64,000 nt of DNA from Pseudomonadota bacterium (GTDB taxonomy: Bacteria; Pseudomonadota; Gammaproteobacteria; Steroidobacterales; Steroidobacteraceae): positions 62,001 to 126,000 of the forward strand of contig JADIZR010000022.1 in the NCBI GenBank assembly GCA_016704655.1. The letters are read 5' to 3'. The position numbers were made by a program, and so were the translations under genes. The notes beneath the pieces were generated by a model. That model saw nothing but the letters and a program-made list of their open reading frames with translations, ran no database searches and had not been told where the DNA came from. Positions 44,525 to 54,151 of this stretch are shown here, piece after piece (position 1 is the first letter of the stretch; every line of letters starts with the position of its first letter).

Positions 44525-45219
44525 ATGGTCGCTTCTATGCTGGCAGCCGCCAGCATGGCGACGGCAGCCGAAACCCCGCTGCGGTTGGTCAGCGTGACCG
44601 GCTCGGGCGAGGTGAAGGCCCAGCCCGACATGGCTTACGTAACCCTCGGGGTGGAGGCGCGCAGGCCCACGCTGGCCGAGGCGCGGGCGGAGGTCAACGC
44701 GACGGTTGAACGGCTCCTGGCCCTGACCCGCGAACTCCGGATCGAACCAAAGTTCGTGGACTCGACGCGGCTACAGGTACAGCCCGATTATCGCTGGGAC
44801 GAGAAGTCCTCCAGCCAGGTCCTGCTCGGGTACGTCGTCAGCCGACAGGTCGACGTGGAATTGCATGACCTTGACCGCCTGGGGACGTTGCTCGAAAGTC
44901 GGTCTCGGCCGGCGTGAACCAGGTGGGCGGGGCACGGCTCGACTCGTCGCGGCGCAAGGACCTGGAGCGCGCGGCACTGACGCAAGCGGTCGACGACGCC
45001 CGCCTGAACGCGGATGCCCTGGCCCGCGCAGCGGGCGCAAAACTGGGTCCGGTGCAGAGCCTGAGCACCACGGGAACGATGCCGGTGCCCATGTACGCCC
45101 AGAAAGCAATGTCGGTCGCGGCGGCACCGATGGCCGACGCAGCCGAGCAAAGTTACCAGTCGTCCGAGATGAAATTCACGGCCACCGTCAGCGCGCAGTT
45201 CGAGCTGCTGGCCCCCTGA
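44525..45219 (+). CDS. SIMPL-domain (DUF541) protein, frameshifted
   Basis: Periplasmic protein with a short leader (MLAAASMATAAE) and a SIMPL domain. The first 124 or so codons end at LLESRSRPA; the second part resumes in the next frame with VNQVGGARLDSSRRKDLERA and runs to SAQFELLAP. Restoring one base in GAAAGTCGG near 44898 gives GTLLES.SVSAGVNQVGGARL as in family members and 231 residues, the usual length. So the split looks like one deleted base. Function of SIMPL proteins is poorly known (oxidative stress, envelope). Confidence 0.8.
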
Positions 45220-45315
45220 GTGACGCTTCTCAACTATTCAGTATTTCGATGCACAGGGTTTACTGAACATCAAGATACAGAACGATTGTTAATATTTCTT
45301 TTGTGCGGACGCGTG

Positions 45316-45606
45316 TCAGCGGCTCGGCATCCGGTCGACGATCAGCACGCGGCCGTCGACACCCGTGATGCGAACCTGGGCGCCGGCCGGCACGTCCGGC
45401 CCCCGCAGCGACCACTTCTGCGGACCCAGTTGCACGCGACCCAGGCCGTTCTCGATGCCCTTCGGCACCGTCACGATCTGGCCAATGAATCGCTCGCCCT
45501 TGCGCTGCGGCGACGAGGCGCTTTCGAGGTCACGCTGCTGCACGGTGTAGTGCCGCCAGTACCAGAGACCGAAAGCGGAAAGGGCGAAGACGACGAACCA
45601 GGTCAT
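45316..45606 (-). CDS. NfeD-like OB-fold membrane protein
   Basis: A 96-residue protein with one N-terminal membrane helix (MTWFVVFALSAFGLWYWRHY) and a C-terminal beta-rich domain (ERFIGQIVTVPKGIENGLG, VQLGPQKWSLRGPD, VPAGAQVRITGVDGRVLIVD) of the NfeD C-terminal type, which binds a stomatin-like partner. ATG 45606 is preferred over the longer frame 45693, which adds an implausible Arg/Ser stretch. No stomatin gene is nearby, so it may be a lone NfeD-like protein. Confidence 0.7.
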   Translation of the reverse strand: MTWFVVFALSAFGLWYWRHYTVQQRDLESASSPQRKGERFIGQIVTVPKGIENGLGRVQLGPQKWSLRGPDVPAGAQVRITGVDGRVLIVDRMPSR

Positions 45607-45708
45607 GGGTGTTCTGCGGCGACTGTTCCAGTGCCGGGATCGTCGCAAGCCGAAGGTGCCGGACTCAACTCCGGACGGGTGCGGCATGAGCAATCTGTGA
45701 CGCGATCC

Positions 45709-47396
45709 TCAGGGAGCCGGCGGCTGGAGCTGCAGGTCCTTGCTGTAGACGACGTTCATGACGTTGTCGGTCCAGCCCCGCACCCATGGCTTCACGAGAT
45801 GCTTGTTGACGTAGAAGTACAGCGGCAGCACTGGGTGGTCGGCCAGCATCACCCGCTCGGCCTCTTCGAGCAGCGCCCGGCGCCGCGCCGGGTCGGCCTG
45901 CTTGACGGCGTCGGCCAGCAGGGCGTCGTACCGGGGGTTCGAGTACCCGCTCAGGTTGATGCCGAAACTGGACTGCAGCAGCTGGGCGAAGGTGTAGGCG
46001 TCATTGAAATCGCCGACCCAGCTGGACCGGAACACCTGCGTGTCCTTGCGGGCCTGGATGCTCTGCAGCAAAGCGCGGAATTCCTCCGCGTAGAGGGTCG
46101 TCTCGACGCCAAGCGCTTCCTTCCACATGGCCGCCACGGCGACGGCCAGCCGGTTGTGCTGGTCACCCGAGTTGTAGCGCAGCTCGACCTGCAGCGGCCT
46201 GGCGGCGGAGTAGCCCGCCTGCGCATACAGGCGGCGGGCCTCGGCCAGCCGCTCGGCGTACGGCTTGCCCGCGTAGTCGAACTGCTGCGGCGTGTAGTTC
46301 CAGACCCCACGCGGCACCCAGCCGTACGCGGGCGCTTCACCCACGCCGGTCACCGCAGTCGTCAGCTTGTCGCGGTCGATCGCCATCGACAGGGCGCGGC
46401 GCAACTTCGGGTTGTCCTTGAACGGCGGCCGCGTCACGTTGAACCCGTAGTAATTGACGCTGAGCTGTGGCGCGATGTGCAGCTCGCCCGGCAGGTTCTG
46501 CTTGATCCACTGGAACTGCGGCGCCGGCACCACGTACGTGACGTCGAGTTGCCCCGCGCGGTACTGCCGAAGTTCGGTGCCCGCGTCTGCGATGTGGACG
46601 AAGTGGACTGCTTCGAGCTTCGTCGCCGCGTCGTTCCGGTAGTTGGGGTTACGGCGCAGGACGACATGCGAGCCCAGGACCCAGTCCGCGAGTACGAAGG
46701 CGCCGTTCGACACGAGCTTGCCGGGTCGCGCGTACTCCACTCCGTGTGCCGCCAGCGAAGGACCGTGCACGGGGAATGTCCCCGGCTGCGACAGCAGGCC
46801 CAACAGGTACGGCGCGGGGGTCGCGAGACGGATCAGCACGGTGCGGTCGTCGGGCGCGGTGACGCCGAGCTCCTCGGGCTTCTTGTCGCCACGCGTGATG
46901 GCCCCGGCGTTCAGCACCGGATCGATGAATTGCGCGTAGGGCGAGGCCGTTTTCGGATCGACGAGCCGGCGCATGCCGGCGACGAAATCTGCGGCCACGA
47001 GCGCGTCGCCGTTTGACCAGCGCAATCCGTCGCGCAGGGTGAAGCGGTAGTCGAGTCCGTCCGTGGACACGGTCCAGTGTTCAGCGGCGGCAGGCACCGG
47101 CGAGCCATCGGGACCGATCGCGGTCAGGCCCTCGAACACGTCGCGCAGGATGTTGAACGCGCCATCGGTCCGCGCGAGTTGCGGATCGAGCGTATCCGGC
47201 TCCGGGCCATTACCCCGCCGCAGGACGGTGGGATTGAAGTCGGAGGGTACGGTGCTCCCGGTCTCGCCGCGTCGTCCGCGCCGCCGTTGCCGCCGCCGCA
47301 ACCCGCGAGCACCAGCATCGCTGCACACAATGCAGTGACCCATGCGCTCACCGCAGGCGCGCCTCGACAGCTCGATCGGTGGCGGGACTGCGGCAT
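45709..47396 (-). CDS. Peptide ABC transporter substrate-binding lipoprotein (OppA family), frameshifted
   Basis: Periplasmic oligopeptide-binding protein. The mature part has GNGPEPDTLDPQLARTDGAF, LRWSNGDALVAADFVAGMRR, LVSNGAFVLADWVLG and DNPKLRRALSMAIDRDKL, all SBP family 5. The lipoprotein signal (VTALCAAMLVLAGC, lipobox LAGC) lies in a different frame from 47396; the two frames meet near 47261-47270 (GCGGCGAGACC), where one added base gives a continuous 562-residue protein. The intact-looking frame from 47343 lacks any export signal, so the frameshifted model is the right one. No permease genes follow. Confidence 0.85.
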
Positions 47397-47433
47397 GGAA
47401 GGCGAACCTCGGGCGCGAAAACTGCGCCAGATC

Positions 47434-49362
47434 TTACCCGGCAGCGCCGGCTCGAGTGGGTATCGGCGTCTCGCGCGTCCGCTTCAGGTGGATGAGCAGG
47501 ATCGAGATCGCCGCCGGCGTGAGCCCCGGGATACGCGCCGCCTGGCCGATTGTGGTCGGCCGCTGCTGCGCAAGTTTCTGCCGCACCTCGTTCGAGAGGC
47601 CGCGCACCTGCGCGTAGTCGAGCGACTCCGGCAACCGCGTTTCCTCGCTGCGCCGCTGGCGCTCGATCTCGTCCTGCTGGCGGTCGATATAACCGCTGTA
47701 TTTCGCCTGCACGTCGGCCTGCAGTGGCACCTGCACGGCGAGTCTTTCGTCGTCGCGCCAGTCGTCGCTGCCGCCGCCGAGCGCGGCATCGAGCGCCTGG
47801 TATGGCACTTCGGGCCGGCGCAGCATTTCGAATGCACGCTGCTCGCGCAACAGCGGTGCCCCCAGAACCGGTCCAAGCTGGAGGGCGGCGGGCGTGCCAG
47901 GCCGGACCCAGGTTGCGTGCAGCCGTTCGAGCTCGGCGGCCACGGCGCTGCGCTTGCGTTCGAAAAAGCTCCAGCGCTCGTCGTCGACGAGGCCGAGTTC
48001 GCGACCAGCGGGTGTCAGGCGCAGATCCGCGTTGTCCTCGCGCAACGTGAGGCGGTACTCCGCGCGGCTCGTGAACATGCGGTACGGCTCGGGCGCACCG
48101 CGCGTGATGAGGTCGTCGACCATCACGCCGATGTAGGCGTCGCCGCGGGTCGGGAACCACGGCTCGCGCTCCTGCACCTGCAGGCTCGCGTTGATGCCGG
48201 CGAGCAGGCCTTGCGCGGCGGCTTCTTCGTAGCCGGTGGTGCCGTTGATCTGGCCCGCGAAAAACAGCCCCGGCACGTGCTTCGTCTCGAGCGTCGGACG
48301 CAGGTCGCGCGGATCGAAGAAGTCGTATTCGATCGCATAGCCCGGGCGCGTGATGTGCGCGCGCTCGAAGCCCTTGATGCTGCGGACGAAGGCCTGCTGC
48401 ACGTCGAACGGCAGGCTGGTCGAAATGCCGTTCGGGTAGATCTCGTGCGTGTCGAGGCCTTCCGGCTCGATGAAGACCTGGTGCGACGGCTTGTCGGCGA
48501 AGCGGACGACCTTGTCTTCGACCGAGGGGCAATACCGCGGGCCGACGCCTTCGATGACGCCGGTGAACATCGGCGAACGGTCGGTGCCCGACCGGATCAG
48601 CTCGTGCGTGCGCTCGTTCGTGGCCGTGATGTGGCAGCAGACCTGGCGCGGGTGTTCGTCACGACGACCGAGGAACGAGAAGACGGGCACCGGTTCATCG
48701 CCAGCCTGCGCCAGCAGCCCGGTGTAGTCGATCGAACGGCCGTCGATGCGCGGCGGCGTGCCGGTCTTGAGGCGGCCGACGCGCAACGGCAGTGCGCGCA
48801 GCTTCGCCGCGAGCCGGTTCGACGGCGGATCTCCCGCTCGTCCTCCCGGTGACTGCTCGAGGCCGACATGGATCTTGCCGCCCAGGAACGTGCCTACCGT
48901 AAGGACGACGGCACGAGCGGCGAACTCGAGGCCCACCGCGGTGACGATGCCGGTAACGCGACCGTGCTCGATGCGGAGGTCGGCGACTTCGGCCTGGAAC
49001 AGCGCCAGGTTCGGCTGGTTCTCGACGATCGAGCGGATCGCTTTCTTATAGAGAGTGCGGTCGGCCTGCGCTCGCGTCGCACGAACGGCCGGGCCCTTGC
49101 TGGCATTGAGCGTGCGGAACTGGATGCCGGCACGGTCGATCGCGCGCGCCATCGCACCGCCCAGCGCATCGATTTCACGGACGAGGTGCCCCTTGCCGAT
49201 ACCGCCGATCGCCGGGTTGCAGCTCATCTGTCCCAGGGCCTCGATACTCTGCGTGACGAGCAGAGTACGTGCACCGCTTCGTGCCGAGGCGAGCGCGGCC
49301 TCGGTGCCGGCATGGCCGCCACCCACCACGATCACGTCGAAATTTTCGGCGAGATGACTCAT
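47434..49362 (-). CDS. mnmG: tRNA uridine 5-carboxymethylaminomethyl modification enzyme MnmG
   Basis: FAD enzyme that, with MnmE, modifies U34 of tRNAs. 642 residues: FAD-binding GGGHAGTEAALASARSGA near 14-31, CNPAIGGIGKGHLVREIDAL, TGTPPRIDGRSIDYTG, GRIEGVGPRYCPS-like VIEGVGPRYCPSVEDKV, VGVMVDDLITRGAPEPYRMF, and a C-terminal helical part ending PGLTPAAISILLIHLK. Start ATG 49362 is supported by the conserved MSHLAENFDVIVVGGGHAG. It is separated from rsmG by 22 kb and from mnmE by 3 kb, breaking the common mnmE-mnmG-rsmG order. Confidence 0.97.
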   Translation of the reverse strand: MSHLAENFDVIVVGGGHAGTEAALASARSGARTLLVTQSIEALGQMSCNPAIGGIGKGHLVREIDALGGAMARAIDRAGIQFRTLNASKGPAVRATRAQADRTLYKKAIRSIVENQPNLALFQAEVADLRIEHGRVTGIVTAVGLEFAARAVVLTVGTFLGGKIHVGLEQSPGGRAGDPPSNRLAAKLRALPLRVGRLKTGTPPRIDGRSIDYTGLLAQAGDEPVPVFSFLGRRDEHPRQVCCHITATNERTHELIRSGTDRSPMFTGVIEGVGPRYCPSVEDKVVRFADKPSHQVFIEPEGLDTHEIYPNGISTSLPFDVQQAFVRSIKGFERAHITRPGYAIEYDFFDPRDLRPTLETKHVPGLFFAGQINGTTGYEEAAAQGLLAGINASLQVQEREPWFPTRGDAYIGVMVDDLITRGAPEPYRMFTSRAEYRLTLREDNADLRLTPAGRELGLVDDERWSFFERKRSAVAAELERLHATWVRPGTPAALQLGPVLGAPLLREQRAFEMLRRPEVPYQALDAALGGGSDDWRDDERLAVQVPLQADVQAKYSGYIDRQQDEIERQRRSEETRLPESLDYAQVRGLSNEVRQKLAQQRPTTIGQAARIPGLTPAAISILLIHLKRTRETPIPTRAGAAG

Positions 49363-49371
49363 CGGCGCACT

Positions 49372-49755
49372 CTAAGCGGCCACTGCGGGACGCGCCATCG
49401 CCACCCGGAACGCAGCGAGCCGCAACGTCACGAAACGGCGAGCCTGACGCTCATAACGGTTCTGCCAGTAACCGTGCCGGTGCCACTCGAGCAGGTAGTC
49501 GAGAACGGTCATGCGCCCGCGGTTCCACTGTCGCAGCACGTGAAAATACTCGTGCAGCAGCAATTCGGGGTTGGCGAAGAAGTCATCGGCCGAGCCGCGC
49601 AGGTAGATCGTGTTGCGGCGAGTCGTCGCCGTGGCGTGCCCGTGCAGCCTCGCGAACCAGGAATGCTCACGCAGCACGACGTCGTCGACCGGGTCGCCGA
49701 AAACGTCTGTGAGTGCCCGCCGTAATTCGGCAGGCATCCGATCGCACGTGCGCAT
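49372..49755 (-). CDS. HExxH-containing small protein (DUF4157-like)
   Basis: A 127-residue protein with the putative zinc motif HEYFH (LLLHEYFHVLRQWNRG) preceded by RNTIYLRGSADDFFANPE, the layout of short zincin-like DUF4157 domains. No signal peptide is visible. It lies 5 bp after the WS/DGAT gene and 10 bp before mnmG, so it may share their transcript. Whether it is an active peptidase is unknown. Confidence 0.6.
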   Translation of the reverse strand: MRTCDRMPAELRRALTDVFGDPVDDVVLREHSWFARLHGHATATTRRNTIYLRGSADDFFANPELLLHEYFHVLRQWNRGRMTVLDYLLEWHRHGYWQNRYERQARRFVTLRLAAFRVAMARPAVAA

Positions 49756-49760
49756 CGCCG

Positions 49761-51419
49761 TCAGGCCGGGCTCTTGGGCGCCGCGACCTTGCGGCTGCGA
49801 CGCTTCCTGGCGGCCGCCTTGGCTTTGACGGCGAGCGGCGCGGCTTTCACTTGCACGCGGCGACGGGCTGGTTTGCGGACCACTTTGCCTTCGATGGTCC
49901 TGCCGTCCTCGACCGGGGCGAGCGCTGCCATTTCGGCAACGGTGAAGGCTGCGTCACGCGCTGCCGCTTCCTTCATCTGCTCGAACGCCGCACGCAGGCA
50001 GTCCGCGAAGAACGACGGATCCGGCAGCATCTCGCGACACGACACCGCACAGATCCACATGTTGCCGGCATAGCTGAACGCGGTGACGTTGAGGCCCATG
50101 CCGTCGAGCGAGATGCTGATCGGTACGTAGTTCACCAGCTGCGCCCCCGCCATGTACAGCGGGACGTCCGGGCCGCGCACGTTCGAGACGATGAGACCGA
50201 TGCGCGGCGTCTGCACGTTGCGCAACAACGGATCTGCCACGATGCTCGGCAACGTCTCGAGCAGGTCGCGTGCGAGTTCCTTGCCGATGGCGTCCGTCAC
50301 ACGCTTGGACGTGGCGGCTGCATCACAGATCGCGCGCAGGCGTTCGAGCGGGTCCTCGATCTCGGAGTGCACCGGCATCAGCGTGAAACCAACCTGGTTG
50401 CCGACGTCGCCGCCCTTCTCCTGGCCGCGCAACGTCATTGGCACCATGGCGACCATCGACGTATCGGGCAGTTCTTTCTTGGCTGACAGGTAGGCGTGCA
50501 GCGCGCCGCCGACGATGCAGAGGAACTGGTCGTTGATGGTGGCTTTCGGCACCTGCTGACGGATTGCACGGAAATCGACGAGCGGCAGTGAGACGGCTTC
50601 GAATACGCGGTGTGCGGAAACGTCGCGGCTGAATCGGGTCTGCGGCGGCATGCGCGGCAGCAGCGAGCTGAGATCGCCCGTCAGCAGCGAACGCACGTTG
50701 ACAACGAAGCCCCCCTCGCCGAGATTGTTGAATTTGGTCAGTGCTTCGGCGCCGAGCGACGCGACCTTGCGCGCGGTGTCGAGCGAGAAGCGCGCGATGC
50801 TCGGCAGCTTCTGCACGTTGTGCGCCAGCGCACGTGAGTACAGCTCTACCAGCGTCGGTTCACGGTCGGCGTGGTAGATCCCCGTCGCGCTGCGTTCCTC
50901 GGCTTCGAAATCGATCGATTCCGGCGTCAGCGAATGCAGCGCCCGCATGATTTCGGTGCCCGATTCGCCGTCGACGATCGAGTGATGCATCTTCGTGTAC
51001 AAGGCGAAGCTGCCGGGCGGCACGCCGGGCACGTTGTGCAGGCCTTCGATGACGTAGGCCTCCCACAGCGGCTTGCTGCGGTCGAGCGGTCGCGAGTGCA
51101 GGCGCGCCACCTGGATGCAGAGCTGCCGCCAGTCGCCCGGGTGCGGCACCGCGATGTGCCGCACGTGGAACTCGACGTCGATGCTGTCGGACTCGACCCA
51201 GTACGGGCGGTCGAGCGAGAGCGGCAACGAGACCAGCCGGCGACGGAACTGCGGGAATTGCGCAATCCGCGTCGCAAAATGTCGCAACACGTCCTTGAAC
51301 CGCACACCGCCGCCCGGCGCGGTCGACGGGTCGTAGATCGCCAGTGAGGCGACGTGCATGAAATTGTTCCCGCGCTCGAACTGCAGGAACATCGAATCCG
51401 CACCGGAAAGCTGTCGCAT
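49761..51419 (-). CDS. Wax ester synthase/acyl-CoA:diacylglycerol acyltransferase (WS/DGAT)
   Basis: Makes wax esters and/or triacylglycerol for lipid storage. From ATG 51419 (MRQLSGADSMFLQFERGNNF; AGAGGGG ribosome site upstream) it has 552 residues, with the catalytic HHxxxDG as HHSIVDG at 145-151, then PLWEAYVIEGLHN before it and NVRGPDVPLYMAGA and SYAGNMWICAVSC near the C-terminus. A lysine/arginine-rich tail (VRKPARRRVQVKAAPLAVKA, ending RKRRSRKV) is unusual and might hold it to membranes or lipid droplets. Confidence 0.93.
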   Translation of the reverse strand: MRQLSGADSMFLQFERGNNFMHVASLAIYDPSTAPGGGVRFKDVLRHFATRIAQFPQFRRRLVSLPLSLDRPYWVESDSIDVEFHVRHIAVPHPGDWRQLCIQVARLHSRPLDRSKPLWEAYVIEGLHNVPGVPPGSFALYTKMHHSIVDGESGTEIMRALHSLTPESIDFEAEERSATGIYHADREPTLVELYSRALAHNVQKLPSIARFSLDTARKVASLGAEALTKFNNLGEGGFVVNVRSLLTGDLSSLLPRMPPQTRFSRDVSAHRVFEAVSLPLVDFRAIRQQVPKATINDQFLCIVGGALHAYLSAKKELPDTSMVAMVPMTLRGQEKGGDVGNQVGFTLMPVHSEIEDPLERLRAICDAAATSKRVTDAIGKELARDLLETLPSIVADPLLRNVQTPRIGLIVSNVRGPDVPLYMAGAQLVNYVPISISLDGMGLNVTAFSYAGNMWICAVSCREMLPDPSFFADCLRAAFEQMKEAAARDAAFTVAEMAALAPVEDGRTIEGKVVRKPARRRVQVKAAPLAVKAKAAARKRRSRKVAAPKSPA

Positions 51420-51518
51420 GGCCGCCCCTCTGACCCGGCGTAAATCCATTGCCGGGCCGGGAATGATAAGCCAATCCGGGGCTCGGGCAGAACGATCAGG
51501 CAATGGTGCCCAAGAGAT

Positions 51519-51968
51519 CTAGGCAGCGCGCGAGACCCACCCTTTGCGCGGGCGCTCCTCGAACACGAGGCGATCCGCGGCAGTCCCGTCGTGCTTCGTC
51601 GCAAGTGATTCAATCAGGTCCAACAGCCGCTGATTTCGGCCCTGCGTTTCCAGAACCAGCTGCCGAATCAGCCGGTCGGCCCATTGTGGCACCCGCTTGC
51701 GACCCCGTTCCCACAGGGCAATGGTCTGCGAATCATTGCCGAACCATTCGGCCAAGGCGGTCTGCGTGAGGCCCAGCTCCTTACGCAGGAATCGAAATTC
51801 GCCGCCCGACAGACGTGGCTTTTCAACCGCAATTGTCCGTGCAATGACCCGATGCAGACCCTCTACGTTCTCGATTGCCGTCGCTCGCCCGTAATCCGTC
51901 GATATCGTGCGAAAGCCGTTCGCTAGCCAGACTCCGCGCAGGCCGCAGTCTTTATAGTGGTACATCAT
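51519..51968 (-). CDS. MqsA-like Xre-family antitoxin
   Basis: A 149-residue protein with a C-terminal Xre-type helix-turn-helix (FRFLRKELGLTQTALAEWFG, NDSQTIALWERGRKRVPQWA). The N-terminal 40 residues (YKDCGLRGVWLANGFRTIS) have one CxxC-less Cys pair position only, so the zinc site of MqsA is not complete. Its ATG overlaps the stop of the DUF4258 gene by 4 bp, so the two form a toxin-antitoxin pair with the toxin first. Confidence 0.75.
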   Translation of the reverse strand: MMYHYKDCGLRGVWLANGFRTISTDYGRATAIENVEGLHRVIARTIAVEKPRLSGGEFRFLRKELGLTQTALAEWFGNDSQTIALWERGRKRVPQWADRLIRQLVLETQGRNQRLLDLIESLATKHDGTAADRLVFEERPRKGWVSRAA

Positions 51969-52318
51969 CGAACATCTCCCATGACCGTGATCACGACCAC
52001 GTTATCGCGCAGGTCGGGGTCCCAGTGCAGCGCAGCGACAACCTTAACGATCTCACCGCACCATTGGCGCTCGAACTTCATCTCCCAATGCCCTCTGGTA
52101 CCAAGAGCCGGCCCCTCGATGATTCTGCCCTTACGCAGGCATTCAATAACCTGCGGGCGGGTAATTCCACGTTCCTTGAGCCTATTTGCAGCGTGTGGCG
52201 TGACGTATACCCGGCCAGACTCGGCAGCAAGTTTATGGACGATTCGCCGAGCCGCATCGACAGACATCGCAAGTGCAACAACCTTGCCGGATGTCGACCG
52301 ACGTTTAGGCATACCCAT
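51965..52318 (-). CDS. DUF4258-type putative toxin
   Basis: Small basic protein of 115-117 residues, RelE/BrnT-like in size, ending KVVAALHWDPDLRDNVVVIT and carrying YVTPHAANRLKERGITRPQV, a DUF4258 signature. The start is ATG 52318 or 52312; a TATAAT box ends only four bases upstream, so the mRNA probably starts at or near the ATG (leaderless). Upstream frame to 52477 is open but overlaps the mnmE end and lacks a start signal. Partner of the downstream MqsA-like gene. Confidence 0.7.
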   Translation of the reverse strand: MGMPKRRSTSGKVVALAMSVDAARRIVHKLAAESGRVYVTPHAANRLKERGITRPQVIECLRKGRIIEGPALGTRGHWEMKFERQWCGEIVKVVAALHWDPDLRDNVVVITVMGDVR

Positions 52319-52322
52319 AATT

Positions 52323-52328
52323 ATTATA
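52323..52328 (-). promoter_or_regulatory. TATAAT box directly before the toxin ATG
   Basis: TATAAT on the minus strand at 52323-52328 is followed by AATT and the toxin ATG at 52318, which implies a leader of zero to a few bases. The surroundings (TACCTATAATAATTATG) are AT-rich, unlike the rest of the region. Confidence 0.55.
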
Positions 52329-52352
52329 GGTACGAGGACGAAAAAGCCAGCG

Positions 52353-53713
52353 CTATTTGCCAATGCAGAAGCTGGAAAAGATCCGCCCGAGCAGGTCGTC
52401 GCTCGACACCTCACCGGTGATCTCGCCCAGCGCCTGATGCGCGTCACGCAGTTCCTGCGCGACGAGTTCGCCTGCATGCCCCATCGTCAATAATTCATGT
52501 CCGGTCTCGACGTGTCCCCGTGCCCGTCGCAACGCATCGATGTGTCGAGTGCGTGCGGAGAGCGCGCCTTCCGGCGGGGGATGAAAGCCGATGCAGTCCT
52601 TGAGGTGCTGGCGCAAGCCATCAAGGCCCGCGCCCGACCCCGCGCTCAGGTAGACACGCGGCGTGCCGCCCTGCCCCGCCTCAACCTTCACCGCATCGCC
52701 ACTGCGATCGATCTTGTTGAACACGAGCGTCAACGGAATCCTGGCCGGCATGTGCTCCAGGTCGTCCTCGATTGCGGCGACCGCCTGGGGATCGGCCGCA
52801 TCGACGATGAACAGCACACGGTCGGCGCGCGAGATCTCGTGACGGGCACGCCGGATGCCTTCCGCTTCCACCTCGTCCGGCGCTTCGCGCAGTCCTGCGG
52901 TGTCGAGGATGTGCAGCGGCAGGCCGTCGATCGCGATGCGTTCACGCAGCACGTCACGCGTCGTGCCGGGCGTCGCGGTGACGATCGCGGCATCGTAACC
53001 GGCCAGTCGATTCAACAGGCTCGACTTGCCGGCATTCGGTCGGCCCGCGATCACGACCGTCAGGCCGTCACGCAGCAGTGCGCCCTGGCGGGCGGTTTCC
53101 GCAAGCTCGGTGAATCGCTGCCGCACGTCCTGCATGCGCTCACCGAGCGCACGGTCCGCCAGGAAGTCGATTTCTTCCTCGGGAAAATCGATGGCCGCCT
53201 CGATCCAGAGACGCAGCAGCAGCACGGCCTCGGCGAGTTCGTGCACGCGCGCGGAGAACTCTCCCTGCAGTGAGCGCAACGCCGCGCGCGCCGCCTGCGC
53301 GGAGCCGCTGTCGATCAGATCGGCGATCGCTTCAGCCTGTGCGAGATCGAGCTTGTCGTTGAGGTAAGCGCGTTGCGTGAACTCACCAGCGACGGCCGCG
53401 CGCGCACCGAGAGCCAGCACGCGCTGCAACAACAGCTCCATGACGACGGGACCGCCGTGCCCTGCAGCTCGAGCACATCTTCGCCGGTAAACGAATGCGG
53501 GCCCGCAAAGAACAGCGCCAGACCGGTGTCGATCGGTGCACCGGCGCCGTCCAGGAACTCGCGCAACTCGGCACGGCGTGGTTCAGGCGCGGCGCCGAGC
53601 AGGGCTCGAGCGATCGCCTGCGTCTGCGGTCCGGACACGCGCACGATGCCGATGCCGCCGCGTCCCGGTGCCGTGGCGATCGCTGCAATCGTGTCGGTCG
53701 CGGGAAGGTTCAT
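52353..53713 (-). CDS. mnmE: tRNA modification GTPase MnmE, frameshifted
   Basis: Partner of MnmG in U34 modification. The first part (53713 to about 53460) gives MNLPATDTIAAIATAPGRGG and FTGEDVLELQG, then shifts into TAVPSSW; the rest resumes in another frame at VMELLLQRVLALGARAAVAG, with G domain GRPNAGKSSLLNRLAGYD, TPGTTRDV and the C-terminal FCIGK that binds the one-carbon donor site. Reading one extra G in plus-strand CCGTG/CCC at 53459/53460 restores QGHGGPVVMELLLQ and 453 residues (E. coli 454). Neighbours suggest a read error. Confidence 0.9.
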
Positions 53714-53723
53714 GCAGCGCTCG

Positions 53724-54151
53724 TCAGGCGGCCGGCAACGGCAACCCGCCGTCCACCAGGAACGATTCGAGCGGGAAGTCGCGAACGCCGCCGCCGTGAC
53801 GGCTGTAGTCGGTCACGTGATCGGCGCGGGTCTGGCACAGCCATTCATCGAGAATATCGGGCCTGGGTGAACTGATTGCAGCGGGCGTGAACAAGGCGAC
53901 GTTGAGTCCCTGCTGCGGATCACGCGCCGAACGGTACTCGAAGGCTTCAATGCCCGCGTCTCGCAAGGCCGAGCCCAGCGCCTGGGTTGCGCCGTAGAAA
54001 CGCCGATCGCGCAAGCCGTCGGCGAACTCGTCGAAGGGCGCCTGCTGCAGTTGCAGGCCACGGCTCGTCGCAATGGCAGCGCTGAACAGCGTGTGCCGCT
54101 TAGCGTGACCGGCGTGGCTCGCTCGGAGCACGCCGCCCAGACGTCGCTCAC
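53724..54151 (-). pseudogene. RES-domain toxin remnant with internal deletion
   Basis: The GTG at 54151 overlaps the antitoxin stop (GTGA) and starts MSDVWAACSERATPVTLSGT, which resembles the N-terminus of RES-family NAD-degrading toxins. In the next frame, downstream of about 54106, the C-terminal part appears: KRHTLFSAAIATSRGLQLQ, YGATQALGSALRDAGIEAFE, YRSARDPQQGLNVALFTPAA. The middle (roughly 100 codons with the substrate-binding Arg, Tyr and Glu) is missing and the frame is shifted, the join lying near AGCGGCAC. The rest ends SFLVDGGLPLPAA. So the toxin is inactive while the antitoxin is intact. Confidence 0.65.
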
